Positions 1-7,086 of a DNA stretch of 44,962 nt are shown one piece after another. The notes under the pieces are model-generated. The model worked only from the letters and a program-made list of their open reading frames with translations, was not told the origin of the DNA and made no database searches. The stretch comes from Candidatus Rokuibacteriota bacterium. Lineage in GTDB: Bacteria; Methylomirabilota; Methylomirabilia; Rokubacteriales; CSP1-6. The first letter of the stretch is position 1. Each line of letters starts with the position of its first letter. The stretch is from positions 1-44,962 of the forward strand of contig JACPCW010000118.1 of the NCBI GenBank assembly GCA_016184365.1, read 5' to 3'. The position numbers were made by a program, and so were the translations under genes.

Positions 1-495
1 AACGTCGGACGATCGCTGCTGGGACTCGGCCGCGATCTCTGGATCTATCTGCCCGATGCCGGCAAGCCCGTGCGCATCCCGCTGTCGCAGCGCCTGGTCG
101 GCCAGGTCGCCAACGGCGACATCGCGCGGACGGACTACGCCGGCGATTACGACGCCGCGCTCGTCCGCGCCGAGACCATCGACGGCGCGCTGTGTCACGT
201 GCTGGAGCTGAAGGCGAAGAGCAAGGACGTCACGTACGCCGCGATCACGTACTGGGTGTCGAAGGACGGACGCCTGCCGGTGAAGGCCGAGTTCCACGCC
301 GGCACCGGGACGTTGCTGAAGACCGGGCTGTTCGACCGGTTTCGCAACTACCGTGGCCGCCGGCTCTCGACGCGTCTGACCCTGATCGACGCGATCCGCA
401 AGGATCGGCGATCGGTGATCGAGTACGGCGAGATCGCCGTGCGCGATCTTCCCGACAAGTACTTCGACAAGAACTACATGAAGAGCTTGGATTGA
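1..495 (+). CDS. Outer membrane lipoprotein-sorting protein (LolA-like), 5' partial
   Basis: The frame is open from base 1, so the N-terminus lies outside the window; at least 164 residues remain. The visible part starts at an amphipathic strand ending LWIYLPDAGKPVRI and continues with alternating beta strands (VTYAAITYWVSK, LPVKAEFHAGTGTLLK) and a C-terminal strand. This is the half-barrel pattern of LolA-like 'outer membrane lipoprotein-sorting' proteins (PF17131 type). Such proteins often sit beside MMPL/RND transporters and a DUF1302-like outer membrane protein, and the next gene is DUF1302-like. An MMPL-type permease just upstream of the window is therefore expected (inference). A dispersed repeat follows the stop codon. 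Confidence 0.7.
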   Translation, partial: NVGRSLLGLGRDLWIYLPDAGKPVRIPLSQRLVGQVANGDIARTDYAGDYDAALVRAETIDGALCHVLELKAKSKDVTYAAITYWVSKDGRLPVKAEFHAGTGTLLKTGLFDRFRNYRGRRLSTRLTLIDAIRKDRRSVIEYGEIAVRDLPDKYFDKNYMKSLD

Positions 496-508
496 GATTA
501 ATTGAGAT

Positions 509-577
509 GGGGGCCCCGACATGGCCCCCAAACCCCCCAGCGCTCGGAGCGCCCCGGGGAACCCGTGGCGCTCCTCG
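509..577 (+). repeat. Two-hairpin dispersed repeat, copy 1
   Basis: First hairpin: GGGGGCC at 509-515, loop CCGACAT, GGCCCCC at 523-529. Then a C-run and a second hairpin with arms GAGCGCC (547-553) and GGCGCTC (567-573). The same architecture recurs at 3822-3889, 18448-18519 and, inverted, at 26189-26259. It lies between two plus-strand genes and ends directly against the ATG at 578, so it replaces the usual ribosome-binding position. It resembles REP/BIME palindromic elements and may act as a terminator or mRNA stabiliser (inference). Confidence 0.75.
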
Positions 578-1927
578 ATGACCCGATGCGTGACCGTTGC
601 CGTCATCACCGTTGCCGTCATCGCGGTTTCCTTGACCGCGGTGTCCGTCGTTGCGGCCGAGATGCGCGATGAGGCCGCTGAGACGGGTCGCGCGTGGCGC
701 GTGCGCGGACGCGTCGCCGAGGACTTCGCGTATCGGCTGCACGATCCTGGCGACGTCGCGAAGATTCGGTCGACCGGCTGGCTCGACGGCAAGTACACGT
801 TCTCGGAGTCCGTCAACGTGCGCGCCGCGGCGCGGGGCTGGTACGACGCCGTCTTCGAAGCGACCGACCGCTATCCCGCGAACGTCGAGCGCGACGAGAA
901 GACGGACGTGTCTCTGCGCGAGGCGGTGCTGTCGGTCTCCCGCGGCGACGTCGACGTGCGCGTGGGGCGCCAGCAGATCGTCTGGGGCGAGGCGATCGGC
1001 ACGTTCGTCACCGACGTCGTCAACCCGCGCGACTTCCGCGAATTCATCCTCCCGGAGTTCAGCGAGCTGCGCCTCCCGATCTGGGTGCTCGACGCCACCT
1101 ACCGGATCCGCGAGGGGCTCAGCGTCGAAGGCGTGTGGACGCCCGACACGCGCACCAACAAGCTGCCGAAGCAGGGGGCCGAGTGGGAGTTCGCCCGCAT
1201 CCCGCTGCGTGTCCGGAGCCCGGTCGTGCGGCTGCCGGATCGCGCGGACGAATTCAGTGTGGCGCGGAGCGAGGGCGGCGCACGGCTCTCCGCGCTCGTC
1301 GACGGGTGGGACACCGCGCTGATCTATTACGACCTCGCCGACAAGTCGCCCGTGTTCTTCCAGCGCCGCGTCGCGCAGGCGGCGGGACCGGACGTCATCG
1401 TGCTCGATCCGAAGCATCCGCGCATGCGGATCGTCGGCGCGACGCTGGCGAAGAGCATCGAGCCGATCGTGCTGCGGAGCGAAGCGGCGCTGACGATCGG
1501 CAAGCGCTACGCCACGTCCGATCCGCTCGATGCCGACGGCGTCGTGCGCCGTGACACGCTCGATTACCTCGTCGGCGTCGACGGCTCGTTCTTCGGCCAT
1601 CTCGACGCGGCGCTCCAGGTGAGCCAGAAGATCCTGACCGGCTCCGCGACGAACCTCACGCGAGGCACCGTGGAGGCGCAGGCCACGACGTCCGTCACGG
1701 TGCGCGTCGGCTCCGGGTTCTTCGAGAACACGTTGAACCCGACGGTGCTGCTGGCGATCAACGCGAACCGCGGCGACTTCCGGCTGAGTCCGCGGGTCGA
1801 GTGGTTCGTGACCGGCGCCGTCACGATCGCCGTCGGCGCCGACGTCTTCGAAGGGCCACGGCCGACGCTCTACGGGCAGTTCGACCGCAACGATCGCGTC
1901 TACGCGTCGACGACGTGGAGGTTCTGA
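578..1927 (+). CDS. DUF1302-like outer membrane beta-barrel protein
   Basis: This 449-residue protein begins at ATG 578 with a signal peptide: MTRC followed by a long hydrophobic run ending in VVAAE. Farther on are VGRQQIVWGEA and VVNPRDFREFILPEF, both typical of DUF1302/porin-like barrel proteins, followed by regular amphipathic strands and a C-terminal aromatic F (TTWRF) as in many outer membrane barrels. An in-frame ATG at 521 lies inside the repeat and would put a Pro/Arg-rich tail before the signal peptide, so 578 is preferred. No Shine-Dalgarno sequence is visible because the repeat abuts the start. Together with the LolA-like gene upstream it probably serves lipid or hydrophobic solute traffic across the envelope (inference). 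Confidence 0.72.
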   Translation: MTRCVTVAVITVAVIAVSLTAVSVVAAEMRDEAAETGRAWRVRGRVAEDFAYRLHDPGDVAKIRSTGWLDGKYTFSESVNVRAAARGWYDAVFEATDRYPANVERDEKTDVSLREAVLSVSRGDVDVRVGRQQIVWGEAIGTFVTDVVNPRDFREFILPEFSELRLPIWVLDATYRIREGLSVEGVWTPDTRTNKLPKQGAEWEFARIPLRVRSPVVRLPDRADEFSVARSEGGARLSALVDGWDTALIYYDLADKSPVFFQRRVAQAAGPDVIVLDPKHPRMRIVGATLAKSIEPIVLRSEAALTIGKRYATSDPLDADGVVRRDTLDYLVGVDGSFFGHLDAALQVSQKILTGSATNLTRGTVEAQATTSVTVRVGSGFFENTLNPTVLLAINANRGDFRLSPRVEWFVTGAVTIAVGADVFEGPRPTLYGQFDRNDRVYASTTWRF

Positions 1928-1952
1928 CGATCGTGCCTGATACGATCGCGCC

Positions 1953-3044
1953 ATGACGGTCGCCGACGAGGTCCGCCGGATGTGCCGGACGCAGTGGTTC
2001 CACGTCCTCGGCGTGTGCCTGATCACGGCGATCGTCGTGGCGTCCGTGATCACGGCGATGACGGACAAGCGATTCGTGATCGTGGTGCAGCACTCGCTCG
2101 TCCACTCGCTCACCATGGGCGCGCTGTGCTGGGCGACGCTGTCGTTCTTCATCGTGCCGCGCGTGCGCGTACGGGGATTCGGCGTGCAGTGGACGGTCAC
2201 GATCGGCACGCTCCTCGGACTCGCGGTCATCGGCACTGCGACGGCGTGTGAGATCCTCCGCGTGTTTCCGCCGCAACCGGTGTCCGAGTCGTTCCGGGAG
2301 TGCTTCAACTCGGTGCTCGGTATCAACGCGCTGCTCGCGACGAGCCTCGGCATCGGCATGTCGCTCTACCAGTCGCAGCGGGAACAGATCGCCGCGCTGT
2401 CGCTCGAGCTCCGCACGCGCGAGCTCGAGCGCGAGCGGGCCATGAAGGCGGCGCTCGAGGCGCGCCTGGCCTCCCTCGAATCGCGGCTGCAGCCGCACTT
2501 CCTCTTCAACACGCTGAACGCGATCTCGTCGCTCATCGAGGAAGACCCCGCGCGCGCCGAGCGAACGGTCGAGCGGCTCGCCGCGCTCTTGCGCTTTTCG
2601 CTCGACGGCGCCGAGCGCGGCGTCGTGTCGCTCGCGCACGAGCTCGACGTCGTCGCCGACTACCTCGAGATCGAGCGGACGCGCTTCGGCGAGCGCCTCG
2701 CCTACGAGATCGACGCGGATCCGGCGGTGAAGGCCTGCGCCGTGCCGCCGCTGGCCGTGCAGACGCTCGTCGAGAACAGCGTGAAGTACGCGATCGGGCC
2801 GCGGCCGTCAGGCGGCCGCATTCGCGTGACGGCGGCCGCCGCTGGCGATCACATCGTCGCGAGCGTCTGGGACGACGGCCCGGGCTTCGCGCTGGACGCC
2901 GCGCGCGCCGGCCACGGTCTCGACATGCTGCGGTCGCGGCTCGCGGCGCGGTTCGGGGACGCGGCGTCGATCACCGTGACGCGCGCCGGCGGCGGTACGC
3001 TCGTCGCCGTCGCGGTGCCGCGCACGCTGCCAGGCGACGCGTGA
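1953..3044 (+). CDS. LytS-type sensor histidine kinase
   Basis: 363 residues. About four membrane segments lie in residues 17-140, followed by a coiled linker rich in E/R (142-175). The His_kinase domain (PF06580) carries LQPHFLFNTLNAIS with the phospho-acceptor His near 182. The ATPase domain shows the N box LVENSVKYA (Asn about 275) and G1 box WDDGPGF. There is no PAS or GAF sensor domain, so the membrane bundle itself is the likely sensor. The stop overlaps the start of the response-regulator gene by four bases (GTGA), so translation is probably coupled. The signal is unknown; LytS-family kinases often monitor envelope state or small metabolites. Confidence 0.9.
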   Translation: MTVADEVRRMCRTQWFHVLGVCLITAIVVASVITAMTDKRFVIVVQHSLVHSLTMGALCWATLSFFIVPRVRVRGFGVQWTVTIGTLLGLAVIGTATACEILRVFPPQPVSESFRECFNSVLGINALLATSLGIGMSLYQSQREQIAALSLELRTRELERERAMKAALEARLASLESRLQPHFLFNTLNAISSLIEEDPARAERTVERLAALLRFSLDGAERGVVSLAHELDVVADYLEIERTRFGERLAYEIDADPAVKACAVPPLAVQTLVENSVKYAIGPRPSGGRIRVTAAAAGDHIVASVWDDGPGFALDAARAGHGLDMLRSRLAARFGDAASITVTRAGGGTLVAVAVPRTLPGDA

Positions 3045-3811
3045 CGGCCGGCGCACGGATTCGCGCGTACCTCGTCGACGACGAGCCCCTCGCGCTGAGG
3101 CGTCTGGCGAGGATGCTCGACGCGACGGGCCGGGTCGAGGTCGTCGGACGCGCCGGCGATCCGGAGAAGGCGCTGGCCGAGATGGCCGCCGTGGCCGTCG
3201 ACGTCGTCTTCCTCGACATCCGGATGCCGGGCCTGTCCGGCTTCGACGTCGTCGAGCGGCTGTCGCCGGAGACGATGGTGGTGTTCACGACCGCGTATGA
3301 CCGCCATGCCGTGCAGGCGTTCGAGACGAACGCCGTCGATTACCTGCTCAAGCCCGTGGAGCCGGCGCGGCTCGATCGCACGCTCGATCGCGTGGCGCAG
3401 CGCCGCGGCGAGGCCGCAACGGGCGTTCGCAGCGTGATCGAGGAGCTGACGCGAGCGCTGCGGCCGCCGCCGTTCCTCGATCACCTGGCGTCGCGCATCG
3501 GTGACCGCGTCCAGCTCATCCCGGTCGAGCAGATCACGCACGTCGTCGCGCGCGATCGCGCCACGTACGCGGTGACGCCGGCCGCGGAGCACATGCTCGA
3601 TGCGACCATTGCGGAGCTCGAGCGGAGGCTCGATCCCGCGCGGTTTCTTCGGATCCACCGCAGCGCGCTGGTGAACCTCGGCTCGATCGCCGAGCTTCAC
3701 GCGGAGCTCGGCGGCCGGCTTCTCGTGCGGCTGAAGGACGATCGGCGTACTGAGTTGGTGGTGTCGCGTGACCGCGTGCGTGCGTTGAAGGAGCGACTAG
3801 GCCTGGTGTGA
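3041..3811 (+). CDS. LytTR-family response regulator
   Basis: 256 residues from GTG 3041, which overlaps the kinase stop. The receiver domain has the acidic pair (D13, D14), phospho-acceptor Asp in VVFLDIRMPG (about 59) and Lys in DYLLKPVEP (about 104). A linker leads to a C-terminal LytTR DNA-binding domain (about 150-256) with the typical IHRSALVNLGSI and a final RDRVRALKERL. It would bind paired direct repeats upstream of target genes; none was located here. An earlier ATG-based frame exists only as read-through of the kinase gene and was discarded. A dispersed repeat follows. Confidence 0.9.
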   Translation: MTAGARIRAYLVDDEPLALRRLARMLDATGRVEVVGRAGDPEKALAEMAAVAVDVVFLDIRMPGLSGFDVVERLSPETMVVFTTAYDRHAVQAFETNAVDYLLKPVEPARLDRTLDRVAQRRGEAATGVRSVIEELTRALRPPPFLDHLASRIGDRVQLIPVEQITHVVARDRATYAVTPAAEHMLDATIAELERRLDPARFLRIHRSALVNLGSIAELHAELGGRLLVRLKDDRRTELVVSRDRVRALKERLGLV

Positions 3812-3821
3812 CATCTCAGCT

Positions 3822-3889
3822 GGGGGCCCCGAAATGGCCCCCAGACCCCCAGCGCTCGGAGCGCCCCGGGGAACCCGTGGCACTCCTCG
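3822..3889 (+). repeat. Two-hairpin dispersed repeat, copy 2
   Basis: GGGGGCC at 3822-3828, loop CCGAAAT, GGCCCCC at 3836-3842, then the second GAGCGCC-containing hairpin. It is nearly identical to copy 1 but has a base change (GGCACTC for GGCGCTC) that weakens the second stem. It fills the space between the convergent response-regulator and lnt genes, a position suited to bidirectional termination. Confidence 0.75.
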
Positions 3890-3903
3890 ACTACCCGCCT
3901 CGC

Positions 3904-5469
3904 TCAAGTCGCGGTCGCGGGCTGCTCGATGGATCGGCGGCGGCGAACCGGTAGCGGCACGTAGGCGAGCGTCACGCCGGCGGCGAGCCACGCGAGGACG
4001 TCGCCGTATTGCGTGTACGGCGTGGTCACGGTGCGTCGGCCGAACGTGCCGGTGACGACCTCGGCGGTGAAGAGCTTCGACGCCACCTCGATGCGGCCGT
4101 CGGGCGCGACGATCGCCGAAATGCCGCTGTTCGCCGCGCGCACCAGCCACGTGCGGTTCTCGACCGCACGGAAAACCGCCGCGGCGAGGTGCTGCTGCGG
4201 AATCTGACTCCGTCCGAACCACGCGTCGTTGGTCAGATTGATCAGCACGTCGGCGCCGCCGGCGAACCGCTCGCGCACCTCGCCGGGGAAGATCACCTCG
4301 AAGCAGACGAGATTCGCGAGTCGGCCGAACGGCGTGGTCGTGACCGCGGGCTCGGTGCCGGGGGAAAACTCGCTGATGACCTCGCTGCCGAACACCCGCA
4401 GGAACGACAGGGCCGGCGGCAGGTATTCGCCGAACGGCAGGAGATGACGCTTGTCGTAGCGTCCGATCGCGGCGCCGTCCGGTCCGAACAGGAACACGCT
4501 GTTCCGCGGCTCGCCGCCGTTGATCCGGTCGGGCGCGCCGACGACGAGGAAGCGGTTCGTCTCGCGCGCCAGGTCCGTCACCGTGTTCCAGTGCGGATCC
4601 GTGCGTTCGAGGAGCGGCACCGACGTCTCCGGCCAGACGATCACGTCGACGCCGCGCTGCGCGGCCTGGCGTGTCAGATCACGGTAGATGCCGAACGTCA
4701 CGTCGCGGAACGCCGGGTCCCACTTCACGCTCTGGTCGATGTTGCCCTGCGCGATGGCGACGGTGACACGCGGGCCGCTGTCATCGCCGCCCGGCACGAG
4801 CGAGCCGGCGGCAAGCGCGAGCGCAAAAATCATCGCGCCGGTGGCGATGCCGGCGAAGGCATGGCGCCAGTCCACCGTGGCGACGCGACCGACCGTCGGC
4901 TCGGCCACGTGCACGGTGCGCGCACCGGCCAGCGACAGGACGAACCCGGCGACGCCGGCGTTGATCGCCGCCACGACGAAAGACACACCCCACACACCGG
5001 TGACGGCCGCGATCTGGATGAGCGGCAGCGTGCGGTATTGCGTGTAGCCGAGCAGATTCCACGGGAATCCCGAAAGCAGGTACGTCCGGGCGAATTCGAG
5101 TGCGACCCAGAAGCATGCGGCGGCGAGCACCCAGACAGTGGCGGGCCGGCGCCGCACGCCGGCCATCAGCGCCGCGAACGCCGCCGTGTACAGCGAGAGG
5201 AACGAGACGAGCACGACGCCGGTCAGCACGCCGCGATGCAGCGCGATGTCGCCGAAGCGCATGACCCACGGCGCCGGCCACGCGAACGTCACGCCCCAGA
5301 AGACGAGCCCGGAGACGAAGCCGAGCGCCGCGGCGCGCCTGCGGGTGGCACCGGCGATGGCGACGATGAGTGGCACCAGCGCCACGAATGCGAGCCAGGA
5401 CAGGTCGCCACTGCCAGGGAAGGCGATGAGCAACAGCACGCCGGAGCCGACGGACAGGATCCAGGCCAC
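3904..5469 (-). CDS. lnt: Apolipoprotein N-acyltransferase
   Basis: 521 residues, normal for the family. It transfers an acyl chain from phospholipid to the N-terminal cysteine of lipoproteins at the inner membrane. About eight hydrophobic segments occupy residues 1-225, followed by the nitrilase-like domain. The catalytic triad is complete: Glu281 in VIVWPETSVP, Lys340 in RYDKRHLLPFGEY and Cys389 in LVCFEVIFP, matching E267/K335/C387 of the E. coli enzyme. The start is a GTG at 5469; the ATG at 5473 is in another frame. The gene is monocistronic, convergent with the LytTR gene and divergent from the SnoaL-like gene. Confidence 0.93.
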   Translation of the reverse strand: MAWILSVGSGVLLLIAFPGSGDLSWLAFVALVPLIVAIAGATRRRAAALGFVSGLVFWGVTFAWPAPWVMRFGDIALHRGVLTGVVLVSFLSLYTAAFAALMAGVRRRPATVWVLAAACFWVALEFARTYLLSGFPWNLLGYTQYRTLPLIQIAAVTGVWGVSFVVAAINAGVAGFVLSLAGARTVHVAEPTVGRVATVDWRHAFAGIATGAMIFALALAAGSLVPGGDDSGPRVTVAIAQGNIDQSVKWDPAFRDVTFGIYRDLTRQAAQRGVDVIVWPETSVPLLERTDPHWNTVTDLARETNRFLVVGAPDRINGGEPRNSVFLFGPDGAAIGRYDKRHLLPFGEYLPPALSFLRVFGSEVISEFSPGTEPAVTTTPFGRLANLVCFEVIFPGEVRERFAGGADVLINLTNDAWFGRSQIPQQHLAAAVFRAVENRTWLVRAANSGISAIVAPDGRIEVASKLFTAEVVTGTFGRRTVTTPYTQYGDVLAWLAAGVTLAYVPLPVRRRRSIEQPATAT

Positions 5470-5505
5470 GCATGAAGCTTCAGCAACGATCCTGCCGGAC
5501 GCGAA

Positions 5506-5525
5506 ACGGCCGGATTACCGGCCGT
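5506..5525. promoter_or_regulatory. Perfect 8-bp inverted repeat between divergent genes
   Basis: ACGGCCGG-ATTA-CCGGCCGT. It lies between the divergent lnt (start 5469) and SnoaL-like (start 5600) genes, 37 bases upstream of lnt. The symmetric 20-base site could be an operator for a dimeric regulator or a transcript hairpin. No consensus promoter hexamers could be assigned with confidence. Confidence 0.35.
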
Positions 5526-5599
5526 GGGTCTGCAAAAAGGTACTCGAACGGGAGAATCCGTCGGCGGAGCATACTGAGCCCTCCACCAGGAGGTGAGCC

Positions 5600-5965
5600 A
5601 TGAGCCAGAGCGAGATCGCTGCCGTCAATCGCACGTTCGAGGATGCCGTTCGGAAGGGCGACCTCGATCGCGTCGCATCGCTCTACACCGCCGACGCGAT
5701 GGCACTTCCGCCCGACGGCCCTGTCGTGAAGGGTCCGGCCAACATCAAGCAGCTGTGGGCGTCGGTCGCGCAGCAGATCGGCTTGAAGGACGTCCGGCTG
5801 CAGACGCTCGACCTCCAGATCGCGGGCGACACGGCATACGAGGTCGGCGAGGCTGCACTGACGCTCGAGTCAGGCGCCGCTGCCGTGAAGTACGTCGTCG
5901 TGTGGCAGAAGCGTGACGGGCAGTGGCGGCTGCACCGGGATATCTGGAACGCCAAGGGCGCCTAG
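5600..5965 (+). CDS. SnoaL/DUF4440-like (NTF2 fold) protein
   Basis: 121 residues, the normal size of single-domain DUF4440/ketosteroid-isomerase-like proteins. It begins with a helix (EIAAVNRTFEDAVRKGDLDRVASLYTADA divided over two turns) and ends with the diagnostic strand VVWQKRDGQWRLHRDIWN. A strong ribosome-binding sequence AGGAGGTGA precedes the ATG. The fold binds small hydrophobic ligands or catalyses isomerisation, but the substrate cannot be told from sequence. It ends one base before the CTG proposed as the start of the next gene, so the two are probably co-translated. Confidence 0.85.
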   Translation: MSQSEIAAVNRTFEDAVRKGDLDRVASLYTADAMALPPDGPVVKGPANIKQLWASVAQQIGLKDVRLQTLDLQIAGDTAYEVGEAALTLESGAAAVKYVVVWQKRDGQWRLHRDIWNAKGA

Positions 5966-5966
5966 T

Positions 5967-6968
5967 CTGACCGAAATCCTGGTCACGATGCCGTTCACCG
6001 ACGCGCAGCTCGCACGGCTGCGCGCCGTGTCGCCGCAGCTGTCGGTGCGTCGCGCCGACGCCACGAGTGCCGACTATTCGGACGCCGAGATCGTCTACGC
6101 CGGGATGCCGCCGCGCGATCTCGGCCGCGCGCCGAAGCTCGCGTGGGTCCAGCTCCACATGGCCGGCGTCAACGCGCTGCACGACCATCCGCTGTACACG
6201 GACACGACGATTCCGCTCACGACGACGAGCGGCGTGCACGCGGCGTCGATCGCCGAGTACGCGATCACGATGGTGCTGGCGCTCGCGCATCGCATCCCTC
6301 GGATGGTGGAGTGGAAGCAGCGCGGCGGCTGGCCGCCGGACGAGGAGCGCTGGCCGCTCTTCGTGCCGACCGAGCTGCGCGGCGCGACGCTCGGCATCAT
6401 CGGCTACGGCAGCATCGGTCGGGAGCTCGCGCGGATCGCGAAGACCGCGTTCGCCATGCGGGTGGTCGCGCTCAAGCGCGATCCCGCCGCGCGGCGCGAT
6501 ACGGGGTACGGCCTGCCCGGTACCGGCGATCCCGACGGCACGCTGCCGGACGAATGGCTCGCGCCGAACGGCTTGTCCGGGCTGCTCGCGCAGTCGGACG
6601 TCGTCGTGATGACGGCGCCGCTCACGGCGGAGACTCGCGGCATGATCGGCGCCGCCGAGCTCGCGCGGATGAAGCCGTCGGCGTACTTCGTCAACGTGGG
6701 GCGCGGCGCCACGGTCGATGAAGCCGCACTGGCGGACGCGCTGCGCGCCGGACGGCTCGCCGGCGCGGCGATCGACGTCTTCGCGGAGGAGCCGCCGCCG
6801 GCAGGGCACCCGCTGTACGGCGTCGAGAGCGCCATCGTGTCGCCGCACGTGTCGGGCTTCCTGCCGAGCTACGACGACAAGTGCACGGATCTCTTCGCCG
6901 AGAACCTGCGTCGCTATCTCGCCGGCGTGCCGCTGCTGAATCTCGTCGACCGCGTGAAGGGGTACTGA
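5967..6968 (+). CDS. D-isomer specific 2-hydroxyacid dehydrogenase
   Basis: 333 residues if translation starts at CTG 5967; the nearest ATG (5988) would begin seven residues later, inside the first beta strand. The CTG start gives an N-terminus TEILVTMPFTDAQLARL, in line with the family, and AAGGG at 5954-5958 is eight bases upstream, whereas ATG 5988 has no ribosome-binding sequence. The NAD-binding motif is GIIGYGSIGREL; catalytic Arg is in VNVGRGATVDE, Glu in FAEEPPPAGHP, and His in IVSPHVSGF. It reduces a 2-keto acid or oxidises a D-2-hydroxy acid with NAD(P). The substrate is unknown. Confidence 0.85.
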   Translation: MTEILVTMPFTDAQLARLRAVSPQLSVRRADATSADYSDAEIVYAGMPPRDLGRAPKLAWVQLHMAGVNALHDHPLYTDTTIPLTTTSGVHAASIAEYAITMVLALAHRIPRMVEWKQRGGWPPDEERWPLFVPTELRGATLGIIGYGSIGRELARIAKTAFAMRVVALKRDPAARRDTGYGLPGTGDPDGTLPDEWLAPNGLSGLLAQSDVVVMTAPLTAETRGMIGAAELARMKPSAYFVNVGRGATVDEAALADALRAGRLAGAAIDVFAEEPPPAGHPLYGVESAIVSPHVSGFLPSYDDKCTDLFAENLRRYLAGVPLLNLVDRVKGY

Positions 6969-6972
6969 GCAC

Positions 6973-7086
6973 CACGTGCTGAAGGGCGGCTCGTGGGCGA
7001 CGGACGCGCGGCTCGTGCGCCCGAGCTTCCGCACCTGGTTCCAGGCGCGCCACCCGTACGTGTTCGCGAAGTTCCGCTGCGTCAGG
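6973..7086 (+). pseudogene. C-terminal remnant of a formylglycine-generating enzyme/EgtB-type (SUMF1) protein
   Basis: Immediately after the dehydrogenase stop one frame reads HVLKGGSWATDARLVRPSFR then WFQARHPYVFAKFRCVR. This is the conserved C-terminal signature of FGE-sulfatase/EgtB-like proteins (GGSW...R.SFR...FRC). Only about 38 residues of a domain of over 200 remain, there is no start and no native stop, and the end runs into the 3' end of the molybdenum hydroxylase gene on the other strand. Confidence 0.55.

Noticed and set aside
245..2359. Long open frame on the minus strand (over 700 codons)
   Set aside because: Antisense to the envelope genes and kinase. Its sequence is Arg/Ala/Asp-rich without any domain; long shadow frames are expected at this GC content.
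509..3889. Peptides such as MAPKPPSARSAPG encoded by the dispersed repeats
   Set aside because: They arise only because the repeat contains ATG; the palindromic DNA structure, not the peptide, is conserved.
4009..5475. Long plus-strand frame antisense to lnt
   Set aside because: Low-complexity Arg/Glu/Asp composition; the opposite strand encodes complete lnt with its catalytic triad.
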